Shown piece after piece: positions 46,156 to 57,728 of a stretch of DNA of 64,000 bases. The stretch comes from Isoetes taiwanensis (lineage: Eukaryota > Streptophyta > Lycopodiopsida > Isoetales > Isoetaceae): positions 12,078,301-12,142,300 of the forward strand of contig JAJEKV010000031.1 in the NCBI GenBank assembly GCA_021234155.1. The letters run 5' to 3'. Numbering within the stretch: the stretch's first letter is position 1; the number at the start of each line of letters is the position of its first letter. The notes below the pieces were generated by a model. It was not told where the DNA came from. It saw only the letters and a program-made list of their open reading frames with translations, and did no database searches. A program made the translations under genes and the position numbers.

Positions 46156-47775
46156 TCACTTCTTTTTAACTGTGTCATCTCTGGAGTGATCAAGAAGGAG
46201 CTTGGCAACAACCGATTCGAACTCATGCTTGCTTGCTTTCTTTCCATGGGTCTTTTTCTTTTTTTTTGTAGCATCCTCAACTAATCTTGCTTCATTGATC
46301 TGAGACTCCACACTTTGAGGGGGCTGCTCCACCAAAGCAGCATCAATGGGCTTAGCAGGAACTGCCACTAAAGAGGGATGTAGAGCTTCCTCTGCCACAG
46401 GGACGTCAACATTCTGGCTGGCAATAGACTTAAAATCAACCCGATCTTGTGTAGATAGATCTGCTTGGAGCTGAGATAACTCAAGAGATGCAGAAGTAGT
46501 GTCTATTTGGGGCTGATAAGGCAGATCAGCCATGGGCAGAGTCTCTAGAGGAAGGTATGGCTTGTCACCCGGATCCACAGGGCTTTGGAGGGGCAGCCCC
46601 ACCGGAGCAAGATCAGAGAGCACAGCTGGTGCTTCAGCCCCTTCCGGCTGAGCAGAACATAATGCAAGGTTGTTAGACTGGAAAGGGGAAAGTGGCTTAG
46701 CTTGTCCAGCAAGAACAGAGAGCACTGCTGATGTTCCAGCCCCTTCCAGCTGAGCAGAACAGAGTGTAAGGTTGTTAGACTGGAAAGGGGCAACTGGCTT
46801 AGCTTGTCCTGCTTGAGAGGGGACAGATAACAGACTTTGTCCAGCATTCAGTGCACCATCCCCAACAGAAGGGAGAATGTCAGAGCCCACCGGGTCACAG
46901 TGCAAAACAAAGGAAGAAGACAGAGGCTCTCCTTCTATCGAAGCCTTTTGCTGTTTGTCTGTAGCAGAGTGAAGCCTCTTGGGATCTTCACAATAGTTAA
47001 TACCAGAATATTCGGCTTCATCAGCATAAAGATTACAGAACCCATCTCTTTGTTTATGGGGCCTTGCAGCAGGAGTAAAACCATCACTATCCGGGAGCTT
47101 AAGCTTGCCACCCTCCTCCACAACTATAAGGTCACAGATTGCACCAGCATGCACCAAAGCCGCACATTTTTCACAAGGCAGAGGGAGACCAGTGACTTGA
47201 AGAACAAACTCGATAGGCTCATTGTTAAAGCCTTTGAACAAAATAGCATAGGGAAGGGGCTTGAAGAGATCCACCGAAATACATATTTTAGGGGGCTCAG
47301 TAGAGCAGCCACCCATGCAGATGAATTCCCCAAGCCTCGAAGTAATGATTTTGAGAGCTTTCTCCGTCCAAAATTCTGAGCTGAGGTTGGCCAAGGATAA
47401 CCATACTGGAAAGAAGAGAGCTTCGGGGTTTTTTGCGGAGAACTTGGGCCTCCAGCGCTGGAACAAGATCTGGCCATAGAGACAAGTGATAACTCCCTTC
47501 CTCAAGAAGAGATCTGCATCTCTTTTACTTGGAAAGGTGACCAAGTAATACAGATTGTCCAAAGGTTGTAGCCTGGGTAAACTTCGACCCCCAGACATTC
47601 GATCCAAAGTCTTCTTAATATCTGCCATAGAAGGGTTCCCCCTGATGACTTTTGCAATAAGACCGAGCCTATCAAGGTGGCGGATCCTATTCGCCACCTC
47701 GGGGATATGAAGGGAGAGCGAAATATGGTCCTCCATATCCAAAGGAGCCGGCTGAACTTCATCCATAAAGCTCAA
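46156..47775 (-). CDS. LINE ORF1 protein (DUF4283 domain and CCHC zinc knuckle)
   Basis: 539 codons without a break. The N-terminal ~200 residues match the plant DUF4283 layout (LYYLVTFPSKRDADLFLRKG, ILFQRWRPKFSAKN, FPVWLSLANLSSEFWTEKAL). A zinc knuckle follows: CEKCAALVHAGAIC, spacing C-2-C-4-H-4-C. The rest is low-complexity, with a 34-codon tandem duplication (GQAKPVAPFQSNN and GQAKPLSPFQSNN), and ends in a Lys-rich segment. Family role: binds LINE RNA to form the transposition particle. The frame looks intact while ORF2 is broken. Confidence 0.85.
   Translation of the reverse strand: MSFMDEVQPAPLDMEDHISLSLHIPEVANRIRHLDRLGLIAKVIRGNPSMADIKKTLDRMSGGRSLPRLQPLDNLYYLVTFPSKRDADLFLRKGVITCLYGQILFQRWRPKFSAKNPEALFFPVWLSLANLSSEFWTEKALKIITSRLGEFICMGGCSTEPPKICISVDLFKPLPYAILFKGFNNEPIEFVLQVTGLPLPCEKCAALVHAGAICDLIVVEEGGKLKLPDSDGFTPAARPHKQRDGFCNLYADEAEYSGINYCEDPKRLHSATDKQQKASIEGEPLSSSFVLHCDPVGSDILPSVGDGALNAGQSLLSVPSQAGQAKPVAPFQSNNLTLCSAQLEGAGTSAVLSVLAGQAKPLSPFQSNNLALCSAQPEGAEAPAVLSDLAPVGLPLQSPVDPGDKPYLPLETLPMADLPYQPQIDTTSASLELSQLQADLSTQDRVDFKSIASQNVDVPVAEEALHPSLVAVPAKPIDAALVEQPPQSVESQINEARLVEDATKKKKKTHGKKASKHEFESVVAKLLLDHSRDDTVKKK
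46606..46810 (-). repeat. 102 bp in-frame tandem duplication within ORF1
   Basis: Copies at 46606 and 46708 (AGCAAGAWCAGAGAGCAC...). The period is 34 codons, so the frame is kept. Confidence 0.85.
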
Positions 47776-48454
47776 GCCAGTAGTGGCTATTTAACCAAGT
47801 GCAGTTCACTAGCAGGGATTGTGTGGGTTCAACCCCTGGATTGCCAAAAACAAGCTGTCTAACTTGTCTTCTGACCAGAAATGGGTCGCCTGTGATGGCT
47901 AAACCGCCTGTGCAGTTAAACTGATCGTGATAGATGTGTCTGCTGTCAATAATGGTAGCCCACAACTGATCCATTGGTCCTTGGACGAATCCCCACCAAA
48001 TAAAGTCAGTATTGACAAGAAGAGCAGATCTGATAATGGTTAGAACAGCTCGAGGAGGTGGTGAAGACGTATAAGAAGGAGAGAAGCCTTGTGAAGATGG
48101 AAAGGGAGATGGAGGAAGGGAAGAAAAGCCTTGTGAAGATAGTAAGGGGGATGGAGGGAAGATGGAATCAGATATTTGGGGGCTGGAATCAGAGGAGAAG
48201 AGCAAGTAATTCATTAGAGTCCAGCATTAAACTGTTCTATAGAGCTCCAAGGTAACAAAATTAGCTAGTTGATCAGAGTAGATTGAAAACTTGGCCTTAG
48301 GAGGGCGGTCAGAGCCAAGATAGGCTATCTTGAGTTCGATGGAGGAAGCCAAAGGATCAATAGTTGGGCCAGATTGTTCTCCAATGAAGAAAATATCTGG
48401 AAAAAGGGATTCGTCCACCAAAAAGGCCCATAGATCAACCTTGGAGCCTTCCAA
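47759..48454 (-). other. Upstream open frame(s) in the LINE leader
   Basis: The frame 48454-48227 (WAFLVDESLFPDIFFIGEQS) and the frame 48214-47759 (FIWWGFVQGPMDQLWATIID) are nearly continuous, and the second overlaps the ORF1 start by 17 bases. Ser/Pro repeats (PSPFPSSQGFS) occur in between. No known domain. This may be an additional LINE protein or an N-terminal extension lost by frame shift. Confidence 0.4.
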
Positions 48455-49079
48455 CCAACCACATCAGATTTGATCAGAAGTGTAGAAGATAGCAAAATAT
48501 CTTGAGTTCTCGGGAGCAGGTGAGGTCTGGGATGGTATTGGAGAGTTGGGCTCAGAGCAGACGATATGCAAGGGGAGAGGGACGCCCATTGAACTCCGGT
48601 ATAATGAAAGCAGAAAGAAAAGCTTGATTAGACAGAGGAATAACGTTGAATCGAGAGCTGCAATGAGAACTGCAATGAGGAGCTGCAGAAAGGGAGCAGA
48701 CTTAGATTGGACTTATGGAAAGGCAATAGATCATGGGGATTTAAAGGCAACTACTGGCATGGCTGCAGGTAGCCAGAGTCCCAATCTTTCCATATCCAGT
48801 CAAGCAATCATGCAAAGGTCTGGTCAAAGGCACTTTATCCTCAGCAGGAAAACAGAGTATGCCCCTGAACGAGATCTAGTGTCCCCCTCTACAAGGGGAC
48901 CAGCTGCACCCGAAGAAGACCTACTCCAGAGCTAATAGATTGAGAAAGGGGAGAGAAAGATGGATTCTCTCCAAACCAGCAGATAGACACCTAGATACCG
49001 ACATCCGCCCGCACCAAGCGCCCGCGCCAGCGACCAAAAAAAAGCAAGCATATTAATTCCAGTAATTTCCCAAAGTGCA

Positions 49080-50133
49080 AATTTGATGGTAATATGCTTT
49101 TTATCATAACTTTTGAATCCGGACTCCGTTTGAGTTTTTCATTGGGTTGGAAAAGCTCTCTCTGGGTCTTTCTGGCGATGTATGATATGCTCATATGTTT
49201 TTAAGTTTTCTGGGTCAAAACAACAAATTTCTAGGCAGATTTGGTAGGGTTTCACACATGATTAAAACATGATTTGCACAACAGCAAATCATACTCCCTG
49301 TCCAGCTGATCATTCTAGTCATATCTTTTGTCTTATATCATTGTAGTGAAGTAAGCTTTTATGAAGGTATTGAAGAGGATGTTATCATGGCCACATTTCA
49401 TATTAGGAAAAAAAATGAAACTTTTTGTTTTGGTGTGCTATGGGAATGGGAGATGTTGTTTTGGTATTATACATGCATGGGAATACCCTTCTCCTCCTCT
49501 CCCAGGGCTTTAGGTTGTGATGAAGCAATGATGATCCACTTGGCAGAGGGGTTCAATTCTCCATGCTCTAATGTGGTGTTGCTTTTGTGCTTATGTACTT
49601 ATTAAAGGCAATGTCTAATGGGTTACTGGTCAAGGGTCAGCCATCTGATTCATTGAATGGGTTAATAACCATCGGATGGCATGGAAATGGGGATTTTGAT
49701 ACGCTTTAAGGGAAAAACTTAAAGGCGTAGCTACTTACAACAACAATTGTATAGACAAGTCAAGAAGAAACAATCTTTAGATAAGAACAAACAGCTTTGG
49801 TTTCCACAACCAATGGATTTGGGCATCCAGTCTCCACCCAACCGGATCCAGATAGAACTAAGGCAATTTCCAAGGGAAATGAATGAAAGGAGTTGATCAT
49901 AGCTTATTTCCCCTTCGGCTTATGATCAAACCAATCTTACAATAGTATGGGCTCAATTCAACCACCAAGGAATAGAACTCAATACAATCTTAGGCTTAAC
50001 CGAGAAGCCAGATATCCCTGCTTATCCAGAAGCCAATGAACAGAGCAGACCCAGAAGCCCTGCTGTAATATCTTCGGATCAATCAGAGGTAAGCAGGTCG
50101 GATTGGAGCAGAGCACCCAAAGATCAAGTTGCT
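49080..50133. other. Intergenic between LINE and Copia, no gene called
   Basis: No convincing frame. 49620-49690 and 49740-50130 look like transposon internal sequence; the latter is the left flank of the Copia insertion. Confidence 0.4.
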
Positions 50134-50138
50134 GCTGC

Positions 50139-50834
50139 TGTTAGAAATAGAGTAATCAATCAATTCTATTTCTAATGTTTGCTTGACAAATTTGTGTATT
50201 TATCAAGACAATGAAGATGGCAAAAGGAATTCAATTCAACATATTTTAACTTCAAAGAATATCACTATTAACCAATGAGTTATTGTAGCTCGAACACTGT
50301 AGAAAATGTATTGACCCAAAATATTGCAAAGTTGACCCGTTAGAAAATCAACCAGAAACTCAATGTGCAATCACGAATTCCTCCTTAGGTTTATGCCGGA
50401 CCAGCTCAATCATACATGGCCGGCCAATCTGATCTTTTATTTACAGAGTAGCGTCGGTTTTGGCTTTAGAATCGGCCGCTTTGCCGACCAGCTATTCATA
50501 TGGAGTTTCCCTCCATAGCACTGTGCCAACACGACTATTATTTACATTAAGGGTTCAACATAACCATTGAACCATTGTTGCACTGGTTGCCTATAATATC
50601 TTTTAAACAAGTGCCCCTTAAGGTTATTCTATAGAGCGATATCTTCACCATGGTATCCACTACAGAGTTACTGTAAATCTTAAGTGTGCACTCTGCACAA
50701 CCATAAGTGCAACCTTTGCTAATGGCTTCCAGTGCAATCCCTGTACAGATAAATATGCAACCTTAAGATTTGCACTTAAACTGATGATGCATTCGACTAA
50801 TGAATTTTGTGATGAACTATTTACATTTCCAACA
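50139..50834 (-). repeat. Copia 3' LTR (left)
   Basis: 696 bp, TG...CA. The RNase H frame stops inside it (50821). Confidence 0.95.
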
Positions 50835-51189
50835 TTCGTCCTTCATCACACAATTCCATGATCTTCATATCTGATTTGAACTGTTTAAATTTAATCTCTG
50901 GCAGAGCCTTTGTGAAGATGTCTGCAACCTGCTTAGCTGTATTCACATACATCATTTCTATGTAGTGTTTGGCTGCTAAATCTCTAATGAAATGTATGTT
51001 TAATTCAATATGCTTGGTTCTCTCGTGATGCACTGGATTCTTCACTATTGTAATGCAGCTCTGGCTGTCAGTGAAGATTTGTGTAGGACCATTTTGTTTG
51101 AACCCTAGTTCCTCTATTAATCTCCTTAACCAGCATATTTCCTTTGCAACTAAAGATGAGGCTGAGTATTCAGCTTCTGCTGAGGACAT
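50821..51189 (-). pseudogene. Copia RNase H and C-terminus
   Basis: Starts with the conserved MSSAEAEYSASSLVAKEICW and continues with IFTDSQSCITIVKNPVHHERTKHI and ADIFTKALP, the usual Copia RNase H ending. It is separated from the RT frame by a frame shift near 51190-51300. Confidence 0.9.
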
Positions 51190-51299
51190 GGCAATGGCAT
51201 TCTGTTTTTTACTTTTCCAAGTGATTGCTCCTCCACCTAAAAATACTACAAATCCAGATGTGGATTTTTACGTTTGACAAATCCCTCCCCAATGCATCA

Positions 51300-51953
51300 C
51301 TATATGCTTTCAACTTCAAGTCGGTTTGAATTGAATGTTATTCCATGATTCTTTGTGCCCTTCAGATACTTTAAAACACGTTTTCCAGCTATCCAATGAT
51401 CTCTCGAGGGATTATTGCATCTCCTACTTAGGATGTTCACAATGTATGATATATCTGGTCTTGTGTTGTTTGCCAAATATAACAAACAACCAACAAGAGA
51501 TCTGTAAGGCACATTCTCCATTTCTGTTTTATCCTTTTCAGTAAGTGCATCTTCTTCAGTCAATCTGTGACCTGGGACTACAGGAGTTTTAGACGGATGT
51601 GCATCAGCTAGATTAAATCTTTTCAACATATTTTCAATGTGTTTGCTTTGCTGCAGTCTTAAGATCTTCTGATCCCTGTTTCTGCAAACTTCAATTCCCA
51701 AAAAGTGTTTTAGCTCTCCTAGGTCTGACATTTCAAACCTTGAGCTCAATATTCCTTTGCAATGGTTTAGAATCTTTAGGTGGTTTGCTGCCATGATACA
51801 GTCATCCACATACAGAGCTATAATGCAAAAAGTTTCTGCCTGTTTGTACCTATAAAGATTGCCATCATTTCTGAGCTTCTCAAATCCTTGTTCCTTTAGA
51901 AAATTATCCATGCAGACATACCACTCCCTAGGGACCCGCCGCAGGCACTGCAT
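51300..51953 (-). pseudogene. Copia reverse transcriptase, second half
   Basis: From PREWYVCMDNFLKEQGF through ALYVDDCIMAAN (catalytic YVDD) to KRVLKYLKGTKNHGI. The conserved YGLKQAPREW segment at the junction with the upstream frame is damaged (frames meet at 51896-51953), so RT is split. Confidence 0.92.
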
Positions 51954-53134
51954 ACAGCCCTATTCAGTCTCCATACTTTGTTTATTTGCTGTTCAAACCC
52001 TGGTGCTTGTTGCATGAAGACTTTTTCTTCCAATTTGGCATTTAAGAATGTCGTTTTTACATCCATATGATGTAATTCAAGATCTTGTGCATTTGCTATC
52101 GCAAGTAATGCTCTAATGCTGGTTAGCTTCACAATAGGAGAGTAGGTTTCATCAAAATCTAAACCCTGTTGTTGAGTGTATCCCTTTGCAACTAGCCTTG
52201 CCTTGTACTTTCTGCTTCCATCTGCATTTTCTTTAATTTTGAATAGCCATTTGCAACCTATTACATTTTCTTTGTCTGGATAATCAACCAAATCATACGT
52301 TTGGGTTTTCTCAAATGAATCTAATTCATCTTTCATGGCTTTAAGCCACTGCTCTTTATGTTCACTTTCAATTGCTTCATCATAGGATTGTGGTATTGAG
52401 ATGTTCTCAAGTATAGCCATAATGTGTTCATGTTCATATTCAGCATGTTGCTTTTCTAGTCTTCTACTCCTCCCCATATCATTTCTGCCATATTGTTCAA
52501 TATTTTCTTGCACATTTTCCAATAGCCTTTCTGCATGAGTTTTTCTTTTGCTGACAGTTCCTGGTTGCATAACTCTGTTTTCAATGCTTTCTGCCCTATT
52601 GCTTTCAGTGATTACATCATCATGAGTTTCTGCTACAGTGTCATCTTCTTCATGATCAGAATCTATATCTATCCTCTGCTGGACCTTGTTTTCATCATTA
52701 TCCTTTTTGTCACAAGTTATTTTTCGTGGATGCCTGTCCTTGTAAAACACTTGTTCATCAAACAAGACATCTCTGCTAATAACTATTGTTTTGCTTTCTG
52801 GCACGTATACTCTATACCCCTTTGATTCTTCATCATACCCCACCAGGTAGCCAATACTTGCTTTATCATCTAATTTTTGCCTCAATTCTTTTGGTACATG
52901 TACATATGTTAAACAACCATATGCTTTAAAGAAATCATAATTTATGCTAGCATTTTCATTTGACCATAACAAATCTGGTATGTTACCTTTAATGCTCGAG
53001 GATGGCAGTTTGTTTTGGATCATTATTGCAGCCTTCAAAGCTTCCTCCCACAGGTGATTTGGCAAGCCACTCCTCTTGATCATGGATCTCACAGCATCCA
53101 TAATGGTCCTGTTCTTCCTTTCAGCTACTCCATT
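51896..53134 (-). pseudogene. Copia integrase C-terminus and reverse transcriptase, first half
   Basis: Begins just after a TAG at 53136-53138 with QNGVAERKNRTIMDAVRSMI (third catalytic residue Glu of integrase), then the linker, then RT: VIGCKWLFKIKENADGSRKY and KARLVAKGYTQQQGLDFDET. It ends in a shifted, meaningless tail after KVWRLNRAV. Confidence 0.92.
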
Positions 53135-53137
53135 TTG

Positions 53138-53863
53138 CTAGGGACTGTACCTGCAGGTTAGTTGCCTTCTAATTCCATGAGTGATGCAAAAAAGCCTAAA
53201 TTTGGCTGATAGGTACTCCCCTCCTCTATCAGACCTGATACATTTCAGTTTTCTCCCTGATTCTCTTTCCATTTCATGAACATATTGTTTGAAAGCATTT
53301 AATGCTTGAGACTTTCTTTCTAAGCAGTAGACTTTGCACTTCCTACTGAAGTCATCAATAAAAGATATGAAATATCTTTTATTTGTCCTTCCTTTAACAT
53401 TTAATGGCCCGCATAGGTCATTGTGTACCAGATCAAGAACTCCCTTTGCTCTTGTTTTGGATTGTTTGAATGGTAGCCTGTTTGTTTTCCCAAGTATGCA
53501 TCCCTCACACTTGAAGTTTTCAGATTTGATATCTTTACAATTTAGCCATCCCTTTTTGGCTAAGTATTTCAAATTGTTGCAATGAGTATGGGCCAGCCTG
53601 TCATGCCAGATTTCAAATTCTGGAATATTTAAAGTATTGATGCTGTCATGTCCAAAAGCTTTCATTTGAAAAAGATTGCCAACACGTTTTGCATGGAACT
53701 TCAATATATTATCAAAAAAGATATTACAACCTTTTGAGTCAAAGTTGACCTTATAGCCTAAGTCCACCAACTGACTTACAGAAATAAGGTTTTTAATGAT
53801 TGTGGGAACACACAATACATTCTCAATATCTACTATGTTTCCATCAAGATCTAAAAGCTGCAA
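53138..53863 (-). pseudogene. Copia pre-integrase zinc domain and integrase core
   Basis: WHDRLAHTHCNNLKYLAKKG and CEGCILGKTNRLPF form the pre-integrase HHCC domain. DLVHNDLCGPLNVKG (Asp) and IRSDRGGEYLSAKF (Asp) are the first two integrase catalytic residues. The frame stops at a TAG where the family has Gln (SPQQNG), a likely point mutation. The 13-base overlap with the gag frame reveals a frame shift at about 53855. Confidence 0.92.
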
Positions 53864-55071
53864 AAGTCCCTTCCTTCAATTTCTTGAGTGTCTCCATTTC
53901 CAACTTGTATTCTTCTAGAATGAGATGTTGAAACATTTTTTAGTAGACCAGTAGATTGGACTACTGATCTTTCAGCTCCACTATCAACTACAAGAGTTTC
54001 AGATTTATTAGCAGGCTGATTTTGCTCAACAATATTAAATGCAAGGCTTACCTCATCTTCATCATCAACATCAGATTTTTCTTTATCTTCTTGCCCCCTT
54101 GCTACAAAGGTACCAGTTGGTTTTCTGCCACGACCCCTTCCAGAGCTGGTTCTTCCTCCTCTGCTAGTAGACCCCTTATAGTTTCCCTTACCATGATCTT
54201 TTGGAGTAGGGCATTTGGCTGCAACATGCCCTTTCCCCCCACAGGTATAACAGTTAAATTTCCTCTTAGCTTTTGGGCATTCACTCTTGAAATGCCCTGT
54301 TTCATGGCAATTGTAACATGTGACTTTCTTTTTCCCAGCAAACAGAATTTCAGGAGATTCCTCTCTTTCTCTTATGATCTTTTTTTGCTCAAAATTTGTT
54401 CTCAGAATGTTCTCTGTTTCTTCCCTGGATTTGCTCATGTTTCTGATAAAGAGTGACAGATTTTCATTTTCACTGACTGCCCTAGATATTTGGAGAACTT
54501 GGCTTCTTTCACTGATATTTACTCCAGCACTAGCTAAGTCAGCTATTATGTTATCAAATTGATTAAAGAAATCTGATACATCTTCTTCCTCCTTTAGTTT
54601 CAGTCCCATTAATTCATTTTCAAGCAAATCTATTTGGGATGAAGTCTTTTCTTCATAATGTTTTAATAAAAAACTCCACATCTGCTTAGGACTTAAATTT
54701 CTCAACTTAAGCCTAATGGTAGGACTTACCTTGCAGGTAATAATGCCTTGAGCCTCCTTAACCTTTGAGTATAAGGATCTCCCAGTTCCCACATGACTGC
54801 CACCAGCTGTTCCTTCTGCAGTTGCTGCTCCACGACCTGCATGTTCTCTCATGTTAACAGATCCCTCAGAAACAGACCTGGTAATGGTGTTCATGTTGAC
54901 ATTTGTGCCTCCATCTGGATCAACAAGATCCCAGAGATCTTCAACTTCCAAAATGTGCTTCACAGCATCCTTCCACACCTGGAAGCCTGGTCCACCCTTG
55001 TAGACCTCCACTGTGCTTAAGAGACTAGCTCCAAATCTGCTGGACATATTTGAAGTGCAAGGATAAACCAA
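53851..55071 (-). pseudogene. Copia gag and protease
   Basis: 406 codons. Gag (UBN2 type) has the repeat-rich N-terminus and SPTIRLKLRNLSPKQMWSFL. Two zinc knuckles follow, CYNCHETGHFKSEC and CYTCGGKGHVAAKC. A Gly/Arg-rich linker leads to the aspartic protease motif VDSGAERSVV. Reading is lost after GRDFCSF by a frame shift. Confidence 0.92.
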
Positions 55072-55087
55072 GGTTCAACAGGATTAT

Positions 55088-55101
55088 GTGCTCTGATACC
55101 A
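55088..55101 (-). other. Copia primer binding site
   Basis: On the minus strand TGGTATCAGAGCAC lies one base from the 5' LTR; TGGTATCAGAGC is complementary to the 3' end of plant initiator tRNA-Met. Confidence 0.92.
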
Positions 55102-55102
55102 A

Positions 55103-55798
55103 TGTTAGAAATAGCGTAATCAATCAATTCTATTTCTAATGTTTGCTTGACAAATTTGTGTATTTATCAAGACAATGAAGATGGCAAAAGGAATTCAATT
55201 CAACATATTTTAACTTCAAAGAATATCACTATTAACCAATGAGTTACTGTAGCTCGAAGACTGTAGAAAATGTATTGACCCAAAATATTGCAAAGTTGAC
55301 CCGTTAGGAAATCAACCAGAAACTCAATGTGCAATCACGAATTCCTCCTTAGGTTTATGCCGGACCAGCTCAATCATACATGGCCGGCCAATCTGATCTT
55401 TTATTTACAGAGTAGCGTCGGTTTTGGCTTTAGAATCGGCCGCTTTGCCGACCAGCTATTCATATGGAGTTTCCCTCCATAGCACTGTGCCAACACGACT
55501 ATTATTTACATTAAGGGTTCAACATAACCATTGAACCATTGTTGCACTGGTTGCCTATAATACCTTTTAAACAAGTGCCCCTTAAGGTTATTCTATAGAG
55601 CGATATCTTCACCATGGTATCCACTACAGAGTTACTGTAAATCTTAAGTGTGCACTCTGCACAACCATAAGTGCAACCTTTGCTAATGGCTTCCAGTGCA
55701 ATCCCTGTACAGATAAATATGCAACCTTAAGATTTGCACTTAAACTGATGATGCATTCGACTAATGAATTTTGTGATGAACTATTTACATTTCCAACA
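55103..55798 (-). repeat. Copia 5' LTR (right)
   Basis: 696 bp, TG...CA, five mismatches with the left copy by my reading. Confidence 0.95.
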
Positions 55799-55803
55799 GC
55801 TGC

Positions 55804-56500
55804 CGAATTCATGAGCAGGTACAATCAGGCTGCCGGATTTGCTTGCAGAAGCCGGATACCAGGTCTGAGATTCCGCAGCCGGACTCAAAACAGATGATAT
55901 CCCTCCGTCGGATTCTTGCAGACCGCCTGTATTTGTAGACTCCCGGAACTGGCCGTTAACTCCTGATTTAGCCCAGCCGTACCTTTTGTTGGAGAAAAAG
56001 GTGGTCGCCTTGCTATTTTGATGTTCCCGAAATCTGCCCTTTTCCAATATGAGCTTAATTTGCTCGATGTCTATTCCTGGTATTTTCCCTTGCCTTTAAG
56101 AATAGATATTTTCCTTATCTTTAAATATCTCCCTTTCTAATGGTTGATTGAAATAATATCTTGCCCTATGTTCCATGGTATCTTGCCCTTATAACCATTG
56201 TTTTATTTTCCAAATGCCCCATTGCCTTAACCATTGTTTTCCAAATGTCCCCATTGCCTTAGTTCCTTTTTCACTGGACCACTCCCCCTAGCATGCCCCC
56301 ATATCAGATTTGACCCTCTCAAGAATTGCATTGAATGGGAATTTTGTGGAAGGGAATATTCCAATAGATATTGAAGGACAAAGATTTGAAAGATGGATAA
56401 ATGCTTTAATGACTCAAAATTTATTACTCTAAAGGGTTGAAGCACAATATAGTGTATCAAAAAAGTCTTAATTCGAACTACTAAAGTAGTTAGAAAAATA
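55804..56500. other. Right flank of Copia, no gene called
   Basis: A minus-strand frame (56047-55804, starting MEKGRFREHQNSKATTFFSN) runs into the Copia target site and continues in phase for about 13 codons on the other side (50133 downward). Function unknown; possibly old retroelement sequence. Confidence 0.35.
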
Positions 56501-57212
56501 GTGGGAATGTCAGGTGGTATTTTGAATTTTCCGAAACTAACGGGGAGAGGGAGGGATCGGGACGAAATAGCAAGAATGGGAGGGAGGGAATTCTTTTGCT
56601 GTCGACTCTTCTGGCTCCTTCGTCATTCAACGTCCCACCTCTGCCACACAGCTAAAACCCTCATCAAGTTTTCTCCTCCATCTTTTCCCTCAAATTGTTC
56701 TTCCGGCATCATGAACGTTCTTGTTCTTTTTCTTGTTCTAAATCTTATTCTATTGCATTAGCTTCGTCTTCTCCAGTCTTCACACTAATGCTCTTTGTTT
56801 TAATCACCATAAGGCATAAAATTTGAAGCTGTTAATTCTCTAGTTAAATTTGCAGAGAAGAGGACTCGACCTAATTCATATTCTTTATGTTGAGTGCTCA
56901 GATAAATTGAGTGACTTTGCGTGATCTTCTCTAACTTCTTACCATAACTATTAAGTATTTTTAGCATACCTCATGTAATTGACTGAACATGCTTTATGTA
57001 AGTGAATAATATAGGCAGCTTGTTGAATAATGCTGGGTCTTAATATTTTACATGCTGCTGAGTTCATCTTTCTAGGCAGGGAAAATATAGGATTGTAATA
57101 GCTCTTATGGACCAAAATCATCTCTAGCCAATTGTTACAAAATTTTTACATTTGATTCAAGCATTTCTTTAATTCTAGCCAATCTTTAAACTCTGTCTTA
57201 ATATGTTTACAG
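56501..57212 (+). other. Probable promoter and leader of the gene at 57213
   Basis: GAGAGGGAGGGATC and pyrimidine-rich tracts (TTTTCTCCTCCATCTTTTCC) at 56530-56710 precede an AT-rich stretch that ends TATGTTTACAG, a good acceptor site, at 57212. This suggests a non-coding or short coding first exon and an intron. No TATA box can be assigned with confidence. Confidence 0.35.
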
Positions 57213-57728
57213 ATCTCATGGAAGCAGTACCAAACGATGCAATTCCAAATTTGAGCAGCAAAGGTTTGACTTTTAAGGAGTTATATAAATCAGAGGACAA
57301 GAATGTTGATGAGAATGACATGCGAAAGATGTGGGGTCCAAAGGTAAATGGTAAGTCTTGTTATAGGTTCAGATTATTGAAGGAAAACAAGAAGGAAGAG
57401 TTTCTTAAAATACATGATCGTAAGAAGGTTTTAGGAGGGCAGGTGCCTCAAGCATTGGCAGTAGCATTTCTCTTACATTGCAATGGCCGTGAAATAAACT
57501 GGATGAGCTTCTACAAGCATGCAAAGTCAGCTGCAAAGAGTAGAGCACTTTCAAACAATGATTATGAGGATGGGCTGGAAAAAGTTACAACAAATGTTGT
57601 TCCTCAGTTGACAATGTCTCCAATTGCGCCAGTGCTTGTTGATAAGCCCACTTCACACATCTATGTTAGCTCTAATGTGACATGTAAGACCCAGGTGAAT
57701 GATGCCAATTACGCAAAAAAAATACCAG

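Larger units (their letters stand above)
38599..49069 (-). mobile_element. Full-length LINE (L1-like, DUF4283-type ORF1) with a nested insertion
   Basis: The element runs on the minus strand. Its poly(A) tail shows as T's at 38599-38615. Both sides carry CCAAAGTGCA (38589-38598 and 49070-49079), a 10 bp target duplication, which fixes both ends. In order from the 5' end: leader with an upstream frame (48454-47759), ORF1 (47775-46156), a long spacer, endonuclease (41857-41050), reverse transcriptase (41060-40147), zinc-finger tail (40146-38950), 3' UTR. The total is 10.47 kb, of which roughly 2.2 kb is a foreign insert (about 43.76-45.99 kb). ORF2 is broken by frame shifts, a deletion and a stop, so it cannot move by itself. 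Confidence 0.88.
50139..55798 (-). mobile_element. Ty1/Copia retrotransposon, complete ends, recently inserted
   Basis: Two 696 bp LTRs (50139-50834 and 55103-55798) start TGTTAGAAATAG and end TTTCCAACA. By eye they differ at only five positions (about 99.3% identical). The 5 bp duplication GCTGC flanks the element (50134-50138 and 55799-55803). The primer site next to the right LTR is TGGTATCAGAGC, matching plant initiator Met-tRNA. The coding strand is minus, in the order gag, protease, integrase, RT, RNase H. Frame shifts and a stop make it non-functional despite its youth. Confidence 0.96.

Noticed and set aside
46837-47379. Plus-strand 180-codon frame
   Set aside because: It is antisense to LINE ORF1, which has clear DUF4283 and zinc-knuckle motifs.
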